Shown here piece by piece: positions 38,403-49,763 of a stretch of 64,000 nt of DNA. The notes beneath the pieces were generated by a model. That model worked only from the letters and a program-made list of their open reading frames with translations, did not search any database and had not been told where the DNA came from. How positions within the stretch are numbered: position 1 is the stretch's first letter; every line of letters starts with the position of its first letter. Source of the DNA: Pseudoxanthomonas japonensis (GTDB lineage: Bacteria > Pseudomonadota > Gammaproteobacteria > Xanthomonadales > Xanthomonadaceae); contig NZ_PDWW01000011.1 in the NCBI RefSeq assembly GCF_010093445.1, forward strand, positions 1 through 64,000, given 5' to 3'. Both the position numbers and the translations under genes were made by a program.

Positions 38403-39527
38403 ATGTTTAAATGTTTTCGTACGGTTTTCGCCGTTGCGGTGCTGACCGTCGGCACCTACGCGGCTGCCGCCGAGATGGCGGAACGCCATCCTGATACCTA
38501 TGTGGTCAAGCGTGGCGACACGCTGTGGGACATCTCGGCCCGCTTCCTGAAGAAGCCGTGGCTGTGGCCGGAGATCTGGCAGGCCAACCCGCAGATCCAG
38601 AACCCGCACCTGATCTATCCGGGCGACGTGATCAGCCTGGCCTACCTGGACCGCGTCGCGGTACAGCCGGGTCCGCGCCAGGAAGCGCCGCTCAACGCCA
38701 TTCCGCTGTCCGACATCGAGGCCTACTTGAAGGACCGCCGCGTCGTCGACAGCTTCGAGCACCTCCCGCACGTGGCGGCGCTGGAAGAGGACCGCCTGCG
38801 CGGTTCCGGTGGCCACAACATCTACGTGCGCGGCCTCGACGGCGCGCAGGCCGGCCAGCGCTTCCTGGTCGTCCGTCCGACCGCCCGGTTCACCGACAAC
38901 CCGCGCGCCCAGGACCTGGACTTCCGCGGCAAGACCATCCGCGGCGAGATCGACCAGTGGAAGGACATCGTCGAGCAGACGGGCAAGGGCGCGTTCCTCG
39001 GCTACGAACTGGCCAAGGTCAACGTGGCCACCTTCACCCGCGGCGTCGTGCCGGGCACCGAGGTCAGCACGCTGGTCGCCGACATCGGCGGTCACGAAGT
39101 GCGCGTCGGCGACCGCCTGATCCCGGTCGATGCCCAGCCTTACGACCTGCACTTCTTCCCGCATGCGCCCGCCGCCGATCCGGCCGGCAAGCTGCGCGTG
39201 CTGGCCGTGGCCGACGCCCTGACCTCGGGCGGCACGCGTGATGTGATCGCCATTTCCGGCGGTCGTCTGGACGGCGTGGACAACGGCACCGTGTTCTCGA
39301 TCTGGCGCAACGGCAGCCACACCGCCAACCGCATGGCCCATCCGGGGTCCTCGCGCATCAGCGAATCGACGAAGCCGGGCGCCGGTCGCGTGAGCCTGCC
39401 GGACGAGTACGCCAGCCATGCGATGGTGTTCCGCACCTTCGACAAGGTCAGCTACGCGCTGGTGATGGAAGGCGTGGACGTCACGCGCGTCGGCTACGAA
39501 CTGAAGCATCCCGACGCGACGTACTGA
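38403..39527 (+). CDS. Exported LysM peptidoglycan-binding protein
   Basis: A 374-residue protein with a signal peptide ([16 protein letters not shown]) and a LysM domain at about residues 33-80 ([23 protein letters not shown] ... IYPGDVISL, cited here by its RGDTLWDIS core). The remaining 290 residues are a conserved but poorly described periplasmic region ([24 protein letters not shown]). In proteobacteria this gene regularly sits between def and dprA. It ends with a strong hairpin. Confidence 0.88.
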   Translation: MFKCFRTVFAVAVLTVGTYAAAAEMAERHPDTYVVKRGDTLWDISARFLKKPWLWPEIWQANPQIQNPHLIYPGDVISLAYLDRVAVQPGPRQEAPLNAIPLSDIEAYLKDRRVVDSFEHLPHVAALEEDRLRGSGGHNIYVRGLDGAQAGQRFLVVRPTARFTDNPRAQDLDFRGKTIRGEIDQWKDIVEQTGKGAFLGYELAKVNVATFTRGVVPGTEVSTLVADIGGHEVRVGDRLIPVDAQPYDLHFFPHAPAADPAGKLRVLAVADALTSGGTRDVIAISGGRLDGVDNGTVFSIWRNGSHTANRMAHPGSSRISESTKPGAGRVSLPDEYASHAMVFRTFDKVSYALVMEGVDVTRVGYELKHPDATY

Positions 39528-39559
39528 CGACGCAGGTCAGGCAAGTCCTACGCAACACC

Positions 39560-39585
39560 GCGACGGCGCCCGAGGGCGCCGTCGC
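39560..39585 (+). terminator. Strong hairpin after the LysM gene (terminator-like)
   Basis: GCGACGGCGCC (39560-39570) and GGCGCCGTCGC (39575-39585) form a perfect 11-bp stem with a 4-base loop, 32 bp after the stop. No T-run follows, so termination efficiency is uncertain. Confidence 0.45.
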
Positions 39586-39607
39586 CATATGCGGCCTACG
39601 CTGGCGC

Positions 39608-40786
39608 ATGCCCAACGAAGACCTGATCGCGCTGGCCCGGCTTGTCCTGGCCGGTGGTCCCGTCCTGCCCCGCCGCCGCCTGCTGGAGCAGCATGCGGCG
39701 CCAGCGCTTGCGCTCGCCGCCGGAACCGGCGCCTGGCGGGCGGAGGGACTGGACGCCGTCCAGATCACACACCTGCAAGGCGGGGATACCGATGGCGCGC
39801 TGGCGCGCACGCGGCATTGGCTGGAGGGGCCGGGCCACCACCTGATCGGTTGGCACGACGCGGACTACCCCGCCCAGTTGCGCGCGATGCCCAGCCCACC
39901 GCTCGCGCTGTTCGTCGATGGCGACCCCACCCTGCTCTGGCGTCCCGCGGTCGCGATCGTGGGCAGCCGCAGCCCGACCAGCGGGGGCCGCGACAATGCG
40001 CATTACTTCGCGCGCGCGCTCGCTTCGGCCGGGATCGTCGTGGTCAGCGGCATGGCGCGGGGCATCGACGCGGCCGCACACGAAGCCGCCTTGGCCGCCG
40101 GCAGCGGCACGACGGTGGCGGTGGTGGGCACGGGCCCCGACATCGCCTACCCGCCCGCCCACGACCGCCTCCGCGACCGGCTGGCCATGCAGGGGGCCGT
40201 GGTCAGCGAGCACCCGCCCGGCACGCCCGCGGTGCGCAGCCACTTCCCGGCGCGCAACCGGATCCTCGCCGGGCTGGCGCTGGGCACACTGGTCGTGGAA
40301 GCGGCAGAGCAGTCCGGTGCGCTGATCACCGCCCGGCAGGCCGGCGAAGCGGGACGCGAGGTCTTCGCCGTTCCCGGGTCGATCCACAACCCCAGGGCCC
40401 GTGGCTGCCATCGGCTGATCCGCGATGGCGCCGCGCTCGTGGAAGACCCGCGTGAGGTCGTCGACGGCCTCGCCCATCTGGCGGCCGACCTCGCCGACGC
40501 CCTGCGCGCGCGGCTGGGCGAGGCTGAATCGGGGGCGATCGCAGGCCCGGGAGAGACACCGCAACGCCTGGACCCGGACTACCAGCGATTGTGGGAGGCA
40601 CTCGGTCATGACCCAACAGGTATGGATCAGCTCGTCTCACGCACCCGATTGACGGCCGCGGAACTGTCCTCCATGCTGCTGGTCATGGAACTGGATGGCT
40701 TAGTAACGGCGGAACACGGCCGATACCAGAGAAAGACCGGTTTCTTCACCTCCACAGCGTCGACGACGCAGGCCGAGGGGCAATGA
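39608..40786 (+). CDS. dprA: DNA-processing protein A (natural transformation)
   Basis: A 392-residue DprA/Smf protein that loads RecA on incoming single-stranded DNA. The Rossmann core includes [49 protein letters not shown] and [14 protein letters not shown]-terminal winged-helix domain ([20 protein letters not shown]) is present, as in most gammaproteobacterial DprA. The stop overlaps smg (ATGA), the usual dprA-smg coupling. Confidence 0.95.
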   Translation: MPNEDLIALARLVLAGGPVLPRRRLLEQHAAPALALAAGTGAWRAEGLDAVQITHLQGGDTDGALARTRHWLEGPGHHLIGWHDADYPAQLRAMPSPPLALFVDGDPTLLWRPAVAIVGSRSPTSGGRDNAHYFARALASAGIVVVSGMARGIDAAAHEAALAAGSGTTVAVVGTGPDIAYPPAHDRLRDRLAMQGAVVSEHPPGTPAVRSHFPARNRILAGLALGTLVVEAAEQSGALITARQAGEAGREVFAVPGSIHNPRARGCHRLIRDGAALVEDPREVVDGLAHLAADLADALRARLGEAESGAIAGPGETPQRLDPDYQRLWEALGHDPTGMDQLVSRTRLTAAELSSMLLVMELDGLVTAEHGRYQRKTGFFTSTASTTQAEGQ

Positions 40787-41256
40787 AAGAGAGCATCCTG
40801 GATGTACTGCTGTACCTGTTCGAACACTACTTCACCGAAGATGCGGACCCTGTCCGCGACCGCGACTCTCTCCAGAACGGCCTGATCCAGGCCGGCTTCA
40901 GCCCCACCGAGATCAGCAAGGCCTTCGACTGGCTCGACGCCCTGGCCGACCAGCGGCCCGCGGCATCCACGCCGCGCGTCGGTGGCCCGACCCGCGTCTT
41001 CCACGGGCCGGAGCTCGAGAAGCTGGACGTCGACTGCCGCGGCTTCCTGCTGTTCCTGGAGCAGCATGGGGTCCTCGACGCGGACCAGCGCGAGCTGGTG
41101 CTGGACCGCGCCATGGCACTGGACCAGGACGAGCTGGACCTGGACGACCTGAAGTGGGTCGTGCTGATGGTGCTGTTCAACCAACCGGGTTCCGAAGCCG
41201 CCTACGCGTGGATGGAAACCCAGATGTTTGCCGACGAGCCCGAGCCGGTACACTGA
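40783..41256 (+). CDS. smg: Smg family protein (DUF494)
   Basis: A 157-residue acidic protein beginning [17 protein letters not shown], with [13 protein letters not shown] and [13 protein letters not shown]-type elements of the Smg/DUF494 family. Biochemical role not established; gene order dprA-smg-topA is conserved in gammaproteobacteria. Full length. Confidence 0.93.
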   Translation: MKESILDVLLYLFEHYFTEDADPVRDRDSLQNGLIQAGFSPTEISKAFDWLDALADQRPAASTPRVGGPTRVFHGPELEKLDVDCRGFLLFLEQHGVLDADQRELVLDRAMALDQDELDLDDLKWVVLMVLFNQPGSEAAYAWMETQMFADEPEPVH

Positions 41257-41282
41257 GACGTTGATCCGCTTCAGGGGGAAGC

Positions 41283-42017
41283 ATGTCGGGTTGGTATTAC
41301 GCCGACCGGAACCGTGAGCAGCACGGTCCGGTCTCGTCTGATGAACTGGTCACCCACTTCCGTTACGGACGCATCGCGCTGGACAGCCTGGTCTGGCGCG
41401 AGGGCATGGCGCAGTGGCAACCGCTGCGCGATTTCGCCGACGAAATCGGCCTGAATCCCTCCCCCGTCGAGGCGGCCACCATGCCGCCCCCGGTCCCGTC
41501 CGCGCCTTCCGCGCCCGCCTCCGCCTCGCCGCATGACCGTCTGTTGCGCACACCCGTGGCGCCCGCCCCCAGGCCGCGCATGTCGGGCGGCAAGATCGCG
41601 CTGATCGTCATCGCCGTGCTGCTGGTGCCGTGCCTGGGCATCGGCGCGATCCTCGCCGCGATCTCGCTGCCCGCCTATCAGCAGTACACGCTGCGCACGA
41701 AGGTCACGCAGGCGATCACCGACAACGTCGGACTGCGCACCGACGTCAAAGCCTTCCTCGAGGCGGAAGGCCGCTGCCCGAGCAATGGCGAAGGCAACAT
41801 CGGTACGCCCGAGCGCTACGCCAGCACCTACGTCACGCGCGCGACCGTCGGCGAGTTCGACGACGGCACCTGCGGGTTCGAGCTGGAGTTCGGCAACACC
41901 GGCAACGCGGAGATCGACGGCCGCAAACTGTGGTGGGACCTGGGCAGCGACAACAGCGAGTGGCACTGCTCGTCGGAGATCGACGACAAGTGGCTGCCGC
42001 TGGATTGCCGCGGCTGA
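41283..42017 (+). CDS. GYF-domain protein fused to a pilin-like segment
   Basis: A 244-residue protein. Residues 1-50 are a GYF_2 domain (GWYYADRNREQHGPVSSDEL, SLVWREGMAQWQPL). A Pro/Ala linker follows, then a transmembrane helix at about 104-127 that runs straight into AAISLPAYQQYTLRTKV, the stretch typical of the type IV pilin N-terminal helix after the prepilin site. The C-terminus has a CG...C pattern like the pilin disulphide loop. So it looks like a pilin-type domain carried behind a cytoplasmic GYF domain, with no normal prepilin peptidase site at its start. First of three GYF-domain genes in a row. Function unknown. Confidence 0.75.
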   Translation: MSGWYYADRNREQHGPVSSDELVTHFRYGRIALDSLVWREGMAQWQPLRDFADEIGLNPSPVEAATMPPPVPSAPSAPASASPHDRLLRTPVAPAPRPRMSGGKIALIVIAVLLVPCLGIGAILAAISLPAYQQYTLRTKVTQAITDNVGLRTDVKAFLEAEGRCPSNGEGNIGTPERYASTYVTRATVGEFDDGTCGFELEFGNTGNAEIDGRKLWWDLGSDNSEWHCSSEIDDKWLPLDCRG

Positions 42018-42068
42018 ACAACGTCAGCGTGGCGACGCGGGCCACGCTTTTCATCGGGGAATGATGCA

Positions 42069-42959
42069 ATGACGCAGTGGTACTACGCCGACGCCAGCGG
42101 GCAGCGGCAGGGGCCGTTCTCGGCCGAGGAACTGGAAGGCCACGTGCGCCACGCGCGCCTGGGTGCGGCGTCGCTGGTGTGGCGCGAGGGGCTGCAGGAC
42201 TGGCAGCCGCTGTCCAGCGTGGCGGCGGAACTCGGCCTGCCACTCGACGCGCCGGCCGCGCCCGCCATGGACGCCGTCGTGCCGGCGGCGGACGCGCCCT
42301 ACACGCCGCCGACCGCCGACCTCGCTTCGTTCCAGCCGGTGGTCGCCGGCCACATCGTGCACGGCGGCCTGTGGAAGCGCTTCGCCGCCAGCTTCATCGA
42401 CGGCATCGTCACCACTGTCGTCAGCTACGCGCTGATGATCCCGCTGATGCTGATCGGCGTGGGCGTGATGGGCGCCGGCGGCTCCGACAATCCGTTCGCC
42501 ACCGGGGCCGGCCTCGCCTCGATGCTGGCGATCTATCCGATCCTGTTCCTCGCGCCGTGCGTCTACTTCGGCTGGATGCAGTCCTCGTCGCTGCAGGCCA
42601 GCCTGGGCAAACTGGCGGTGGGCATCAAGGTGACGCGTACCGACGGGCAGCGGATGAGCTTCTGGCGCGGCTTCCTGCGCTCGCTGGCCTACCTGGTCTT
42701 CACCATGGTCACCTGCGGCCTGGGCGTGCTGATTTCCGGCCTGATGGTGGCGTTCACCGACCGCAAGCAGGCACTGCACGACATGCTCTGCGACACCCTG
42801 GTGGTCGACAAGTGGGCCTTCACCGCATTCCCCGAGCGGCAGCGCGATGAGCTGGGCGTGGTCACCATCGTCATCCTGGTGCTGGCCGGGCTGATGATCT
42901 TCGGCAGCCTGGCGATCTACGGCGTCATGGGCGCGCTGATGATGAAGGGGCTGTCATGA
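42069..42959 (+). CDS. GYF-domain and RDD-family membrane protein
   Basis: A 296-residue protein with an N-terminal GYF_2 domain (WYYADASGQRQGPFSAEEL, LVWREGLQDWQPL), a Pro/Ala linker, and an RDD membrane domain from about residue 95 (GLWKRFAASFIDGIVTTVV, ... LGKLAVGIKVTRTDG ... DRKQALHDMLCDTLVV). A last transmembrane helix closes the protein. RDD proteins are implicated in transport in a few cases; the GYF part may bind proline-rich peptides. Its stop overlaps the next gene by 4 bases. Confidence 0.82.
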   Translation: MTQWYYADASGQRQGPFSAEELEGHVRHARLGAASLVWREGLQDWQPLSSVAAELGLPLDAPAAPAMDAVVPAADAPYTPPTADLASFQPVVAGHIVHGGLWKRFAASFIDGIVTTVVSYALMIPLMLIGVGVMGAGGSDNPFATGAGLASMLAIYPILFLAPCVYFGWMQSSSLQASLGKLAVGIKVTRTDGQRMSFWRGFLRSLAYLVFTMVTCGLGVLISGLMVAFTDRKQALHDMLCDTLVVDKWAFTAFPERQRDELGVVTIVILVLAGLMIFGSLAIYGVMGALMMKGLS

Positions 42960-43954
42960 GCCAGTGGTACTACGTCGATGCGCACCAGCAGCGCCACGGT
43001 CCGGTCGACCCCGGCAGGGTCGCCGACCTCTTCCGCGACGGCACCCTCACGCGGACATCGCTGGTCTGGCGCGAAGGCATGCAGGAGTGGACCGCACTGA
43101 TCAACGTGGCACCGGAGTTGCGGCTGGACATGACGCCGCCGCTTCCACCCGTGCCCGAGACGACCGACGCACCGGTCACGGCCACGGCCACGGCCGAGGA
43201 AGTCCGCCCGCTCACGGGCCGCGCCGTGTTCACGGCAAGTGAGCCCACCTACGCACCCGCCGCCGCGCCGGTCGCGCATCCGGACGCCACGGTCACGACC
43301 GGCGACTCTCCCTACGCCGCACCGCACGCGGACATCGGCGCCCATGCTTATGCCCCCGCGGTGCGTGAGGGACACGTCGTCTACGCGGGCTTCTGGAAAC
43401 GGGTGGCGGCCTGCCTCATCGACGGCTTCGCCCTCGGCATTCCGGTCGCCATCATCGTGACGATCGTCGGCGGCCTGCTGGGCTGGGGAAGCAGCTTCAG
43501 CGGCACCTTGTTGGGACGCAGCCAGTTCAATCCGGCCGAGACCGTCATGTCCTGGGTGTTGAGCGCGCTGGTGTTCGCCTGGTTCCATTCCAGCGCCGGC
43601 CTGTTGGCGACGCCCGGCAAGCTGGCCATCGGCATCAAGGTGGTCCGCACCGACGGCGGCCGGATCAGTTTCCTGCGCGGCTTCGCGCGCTACTGGGCGT
43701 ACATGCTCAGCAGCCTGCTGTTGTGCATCGGCCTGCTGATGGCCGCCTTCACCGGCCGCAAGCAGGGCCTGCACGATTTCATGTGCGACACCCTGGTGGT
43801 CGACAAGTGGGCCTTCACGTCCCACCCGGAGCGGCAGCGCGATGAACTGGGCACGGTGGCCGTGGTCGTGCTGGTTCTGGGCGGCCTGCTGATCGTCGGC
43901 CTGCTTGTGCTCGCCGTGGCGGCCGGTTTCGCCATCGCCTCGATGGGCCGCTGA
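42956..43954 (+). CDS. GYF-domain and RDD-family membrane protein (paralogue)
   Basis: A 332-residue paralogue of the preceding gene: GYF_2 domain (WYYVDAHQQRHGPVDPGRV, LVWREGMQEWTALI), a longer Pro/Thr/Ala linker, then the RDD domain (GFWKRVAACLIDGFALGIPV, TPGKLAIGIKVVRTDGGRI, RKQGLHDFMCDTLVVDKWAF). The C-terminal HPERQRDELG stretch and terminal helix are nearly the same in both, pointing to tandem duplication. ATGA overlap means the two are cotranslated. Confidence 0.82.
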   Translation: MSQWYYVDAHQQRHGPVDPGRVADLFRDGTLTRTSLVWREGMQEWTALINVAPELRLDMTPPLPPVPETTDAPVTATATAEEVRPLTGRAVFTASEPTYAPAAAPVAHPDATVTTGDSPYAAPHADIGAHAYAPAVREGHVVYAGFWKRVAACLIDGFALGIPVAIIVTIVGGLLGWGSSFSGTLLGRSQFNPAETVMSWVLSALVFAWFHSSAGLLATPGKLAIGIKVVRTDGGRISFLRGFARYWAYMLSSLLLCIGLLMAAFTGRKQGLHDFMCDTLVVDKWAFTSHPERQRDELGTVAVVVLVLGGLLIVGLLVLAVAAGFAIASMGR

Positions 43955-44160
43955 ACCCGCCCCGGGGCGTGACCGGGGTCGCGGCCCCGGCGTCCGGCCC
44001 GGTACGGCGGCTTGACAGGCCGGCCCCGCCCGTGACACCACTATAAAAAGGAAATCTGAACGCCCGGGGCCCCCGCTCCGGGCGTCCGCTTCTCTGGCGC
44101 CCGCATCTGGGCCACCCTTGCCGGCCCCGGACGGCCCATCCGAACCCCTGAACCCCTGAC

Positions 44161-46659
<2,499 letters not shown>

Positions 46660-46680
46660 TTCCACCCAGACGCCCAGACC

Positions 46681-47244
46681 ATGCCGATCGAAAGGACCAT
46701 CGAGGAAGCCGCGGAAACGATCCGCAGCGGCGGCGTCGTCGCCTACCCCACCGAGGCCGTGTGGGGCCTGGGCTGCGATCCGTTCGACGAGGGCGCGGTA
46801 CACCGCCTGCTGGCGATCAAGCAGCGACCGGTCGAGAAGGGCCTGATCCTCATCGCCGCCACGCTGGACCAGTTGAAGCCCCTGATCGACGTGTCGGCGG
46901 TGCCCACCGAGCGCCTGACCGAAGTGCTGTCCAGCTGGCCCGGCCCGCATACGTGGATCATGCCGGCGACCGTACAGGCGCCTCGCTGGGTCACCGGTGC
47001 GCACCGCGGCATCGCCGTACGGGTCAGCCAGCACACCATCGTCGTCGGCCTCTGCCAGGCCTACGGCGGCGCGCTGGTGTCGACCAGCGCCAACCTCAGC
47101 GGCCAACCCGCCGTCAGCGAACAGGCAGCGCTGGATCCCGCCCTGCTGGCGCGCGTCGACGCCGTCGTGCCGGGCGCGACCGGCGGCCTGGACCGCCCCA
47201 CCGCCATCCGCGACGCACTGACGGGCCAGTCGCTGCGTGACTGA
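46681..47244 (+). CDS. tsaC: Threonylcarbamoyl-AMP synthase
   Basis: A 187-residue YrdC/Sua5 protein of the short TsaC type (no C-terminal Sua5 domain). It makes threonylcarbamoyl-AMP for the t6A37 modification of ANN-reading tRNAs. Motifs: GGVVAYPTEAVWGLGCDP, KQRPVEKGLILI, PGPHTWIMPA, IAVRVSQH and STSANLSGQPA. Linked to topA and dprA as in many gammaproteobacteria. Confidence 0.95.
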   Translation: MPIERTIEEAAETIRSGGVVAYPTEAVWGLGCDPFDEGAVHRLLAIKQRPVEKGLILIAATLDQLKPLIDVSAVPTERLTEVLSSWPGPHTWIMPATVQAPRWVTGAHRGIAVRVSQHTIVVGLCQAYGGALVSTSANLSGQPAVSEQAALDPALLARVDAVVPGATGGLDRPTAIRDALTGQSLRD

Positions 47245-47304
47245 CGGCCATACGGGCCGCGCCATCGCCTTTCCATCGACCGCTCCGGCGCGCACCATGG
47301 CGCC

Positions 47305-48021
47305 ATGCACCTCGCCCTGCCCCTGCTGCTGGTCCTGCTGACGGCCGTGCCGTCCGCGGCGCGTGCGCAGGCGACCACGGGAAGCCAGGTGACCATCTAC
47401 CGCTGCGTCGCCGCGAACGGCACGGTCGCCCTGCGCGACTCGCCTTGCCTGAAGGGCGAGAAGCAGGAAGTCCGCGCGATGCAGCGGCCGCAGGATCCGC
47501 CGCCGCGCCCCGCCGTCGCCGCCCCGGTGCCCGCACCGCAAGCCACGCCCACACCGGCTCCACCCGCGCGCGTCGTGTACCTCAGTCCGCCCAAGCCCAT
47601 GTACGAGTGCACCACGCCCGAGGGTCGGGTCTATACGAGCGACAACGACGACGGCAATCCACGCTGGGTGCCGTATGGCGTGGGGTACGCCGCCTATCCG
47701 GCGTGGCCGCGCGCCAGCGGCGGCAGCGTGTCGGGCAGCGTCTCGATCGGCAACGGCAATCTGTCGTTCGAAAGCGGCGACCGTCGTCCTCCGCGTCCCC
47801 CGGGAGGCGGCGGCCATCATCACGGCCCGGTGATCGTGCCTGGCGGCGCCTGGGTACGCGATGCCTGCCATCCGCTGCCGCAGGAAGAAGTCTGCGCACG
47901 CCTGTCCGACCGGCGCTACGAGATCCTCCGCCGCTACGGCGCCGCACTGCCCAGCGAACGCCGCACGCTAGACTTGGAGCAGCGCGGCATCGATGCGCGC
48001 CTGGCCAACGACTGCAGGTAA
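47305..48021 (+). CDS. Exported DUF4124-type protein
   Basis: A 238-residue secreted protein. A signal peptide (LPLLLVLLTAVPSAARA) precedes a DUF4124 module (VTIYRCVAANGTVALRDSPC), common in xanthomonads. A Pro-rich linker follows, then a second short motif (MYECTTPEGRVYTSDNDDG), a Gly/Ser/His-rich stretch, and a Cys-containing helical C-terminus (CHPLPQEEVCARLSDRRYEILRR). Cys residues suggest periplasmic disulphides. Function unknown. It overlaps the homologous next gene by one base. Confidence 0.75.
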   Translation: MHLALPLLLVLLTAVPSAARAQATTGSQVTIYRCVAANGTVALRDSPCLKGEKQEVRAMQRPQDPPPRPAVAAPVPAPQATPTPAPPARVVYLSPPKPMYECTTPEGRVYTSDNDDGNPRWVPYGVGYAAYPAWPRASGGSVSGSVSIGNGNLSFESGDRRPPRPPGGGGHHHGPVIVPGGAWVRDACHPLPQEEVCARLSDRRYEILRRYGAALPSERRTLDLEQRGIDARLANDCR

Positions 48022-48674
48022 TGATGAGCCCCACCGTCCGCACCTTCGCCCGCCTGCTGCTTGCGCTGTCGTGCGTCATCTCCGGCATCGCCACCGCGAC
48101 GGCCGCCGACATCACCATATACCGGTGCACCGACGCCAGCGGCGCACTGACCCTGCAGAACGCGCCCTGTCCCAAGGGCATGAAGCAGGAAGCCCGGACC
48201 ATGCAGGGCGTGAACAGCGTGCCGATGGCGCCCGGCCAGACGGGTACCGCGCCGCCACCGGCCACCGCGCCCGCCGCACCCGCTCCTGCGACGACGCCCG
48301 CCACGGACGTCGTCACGCCGCCCGCGACGCCAAGCCCCGACATCCGACGCCTGCCGCCGCCCGTCATGTTCCAGTGCACGACCTACGACAAGGGCCGCTA
48401 CGTCACCGAAGATCCCGAACCGGCGTCCCGCTGCGTCGCGCTGCAGACCATCGGGCTGGACGGCAACCCGCAGTCCGGGGCCGGCCAGGCCTGCGAAGTG
48501 GTGCGCGACGTCTGCGCGCGCGTACCCGACGGCGCGCTGTGCGATGCGTGGAAGCAGCGCCGCGACGAAACCGAAGTCGCCTTCCGCTTCGCCCGCCCCG
48601 AGAACGCCGAGAAGAACCGCGCCGAGTACGAACGCGTCGCGCGCATCGTCGCCGAGAGCAGCTGCCGGCAGTAG
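48021..48674 (+). CDS. Exported DUF4124-type protein (paralogue)
   Basis: A 217-residue paralogue of the preceding protein: signal peptide (LLLALSCVISGIATATA), DUF4124 module (ITIYRCTDASGALTLQNAPCPKGMKQEARTMQ, core IYRCTDASGALTLQN), long Ala/Pro/Thr linker, MFQCTTYDKGRYVTEDPE, and a C-terminal Cys-rich helical part (QACEVVRDVCARVPDG). Start is ATG 48021 or the adjacent ATG 48024. The two look like a tandem duplication. Confidence 0.75.
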   Translation: MMSPTVRTFARLLLALSCVISGIATATAADITIYRCTDASGALTLQNAPCPKGMKQEARTMQGVNSVPMAPGQTGTAPPPATAPAAPAPATTPATDVVTPPATPSPDIRRLPPPVMFQCTTYDKGRYVTEDPEPASRCVALQTIGLDGNPQSGAGQACEVVRDVCARVPDGALCDAWKQRRDETEVAFRFARPENAEKNRAEYERVARIVAESSCRQ

Positions 48675-48681
48675 GCGGTAC

Positions 48682-48816
48682 TCAACCGCGCGTGCCCCTC
48701 ATGCCGTCATGCATGAACTGCAGGTCCAGCGCATGCACGCAGGCGAAGCCACCCACACCCACCACCAGCAAGACCACCAGGCACGCCAGCAGGCCGCGCG
48801 TGATCCATCGCTTCAT
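48682..48816 (-). CDS. Small membrane protein of unknown function
   Basis: A 44-residue protein with a single hydrophobic helix (LLACLVVLLVVGVGGFAC) and a short polar tail. Not recognised. Its ATG at 48816 follows an AGCGGAC-type purine stretch with GGGAGCGG upstream. Convergent with the DUF4124 pair. Too short to be sure it is a gene. Confidence 0.4.
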   Translation of the reverse strand: MKRWITRGLLACLVVLLVVGVGGFACVHALDLQFMHDGMRGTRG

Positions 48817-48980
48817 GTCCGCTCCCGCTTCCGTCGATGCAGCCACGCTACGCATCGCGTGTAAAACGAACGTCAATCGCGCCGGCGGCGGTGGCCCGGC
48901 CCAGCATTGCGGACACGCGTGAGGCCCCTGCGCACGGCACGCTCGCTAGAATCGACGGTTTCCCACCGCAAGGACCTCCG

Positions 48981-49640
48981 ATGCCGCACGACCCGATGCC
49001 TCGCCTGCTGCGCGAAATGCGCCTGTTGCGCCTGTACGCCGGTGCGCTGACCCTCGCCTTCGTCGCCGTGCTGCTGACGGCCTTCAAGGCACCGGATCCG
49101 CACTTCGAACGTCTGTCGGTCGAGCGGCTGGACATCGTGGATGCCGATGGCGCCACGCGCATGGTGCTGGCCAACCAGCAGCGCTTTCCGCCGCCCATGT
49201 TGAACGGCGAGACGTTCAAGCGCGCGGTCACGCCCGCGGGGCTGGTGTTCTACGACCGCAAGGGCAACGAAGTGGGTGGGCTGGCGCTGACCGACGTGGA
49301 GGCCGGCAAGATCTCCGCGCTCGCCTTCGACAATCCGAACATGGATGCCATCGGCCTGATGACGCGCATCGGCGCCGACGGCGAGCCGATCAGCAGTGGC
49401 CTGCAGATCAACCAGGCCGTGCCGTCGCATGTGAAGGTACTGGACGCCGCGAAACAGGCCACGCGCCGCATCGCCATCCAGAACGACCGCAACGATGCCG
49501 AGATCCTGCTGGCCGACGCCAGCGGCAAGGACCGCATCCGCCTGCGCGTGGACCGCGCCGGCGACGCGCGCATCGAAGTGCTGGATGCCGACGGCCGCGT
49601 GGTGTTCAGTGCGCCGGAGGCGGCGACCCGGACGCCGTAG
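48981..49640 (+). CDS. Membrane-anchored protein of unknown function
   Basis: A 219-residue protein with an N-terminal transmembrane anchor (LYAGALTLAFVAVLLTAF, residues about 17-34) and a periplasmic beta-rich domain with repeated phrases: ERLDIVDADGATRMVLANQ, LVFYDRKGNEVGGLALTD, RRIAIQNDRNDAEILLAD and RIEVLDADGRVVFSAPE. The repeated DxDG/N-K-D type strands suggest a beta-helix-like or propeller-like fold. AAGGA lies 7 bases before the ATG. No family named with confidence. Confidence 0.65.
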   Translation: MPHDPMPRLLREMRLLRLYAGALTLAFVAVLLTAFKAPDPHFERLSVERLDIVDADGATRMVLANQQRFPPPMLNGETFKRAVTPAGLVFYDRKGNEVGGLALTDVEAGKISALAFDNPNMDAIGLMTRIGADGEPISSGLQINQAVPSHVKVLDAAKQATRRIAIQNDRNDAEILLADASGKDRIRLRVDRAGDARIEVLDADGRVVFSAPEAATRTP

Positions 49641-49763
49641 CGCAGGTACGCGACGCGCGACTGCCGTGCGCGCATCGCCTCACACTCGGGCATGGCTTCC
49701 AGCCCATGAAAGCGTGCGCTCGCGACGCGTAACGTCATCCGCATTCCGGCGAGGGCGTGCGCG

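Noticed and set aside
44012-44047. TTGACA plus TATAAA as a topA promoter
   Set aside because: Spacing is 24 bp, too long for sigma-70; each hexamer may be used with another partner but no good pair was found.
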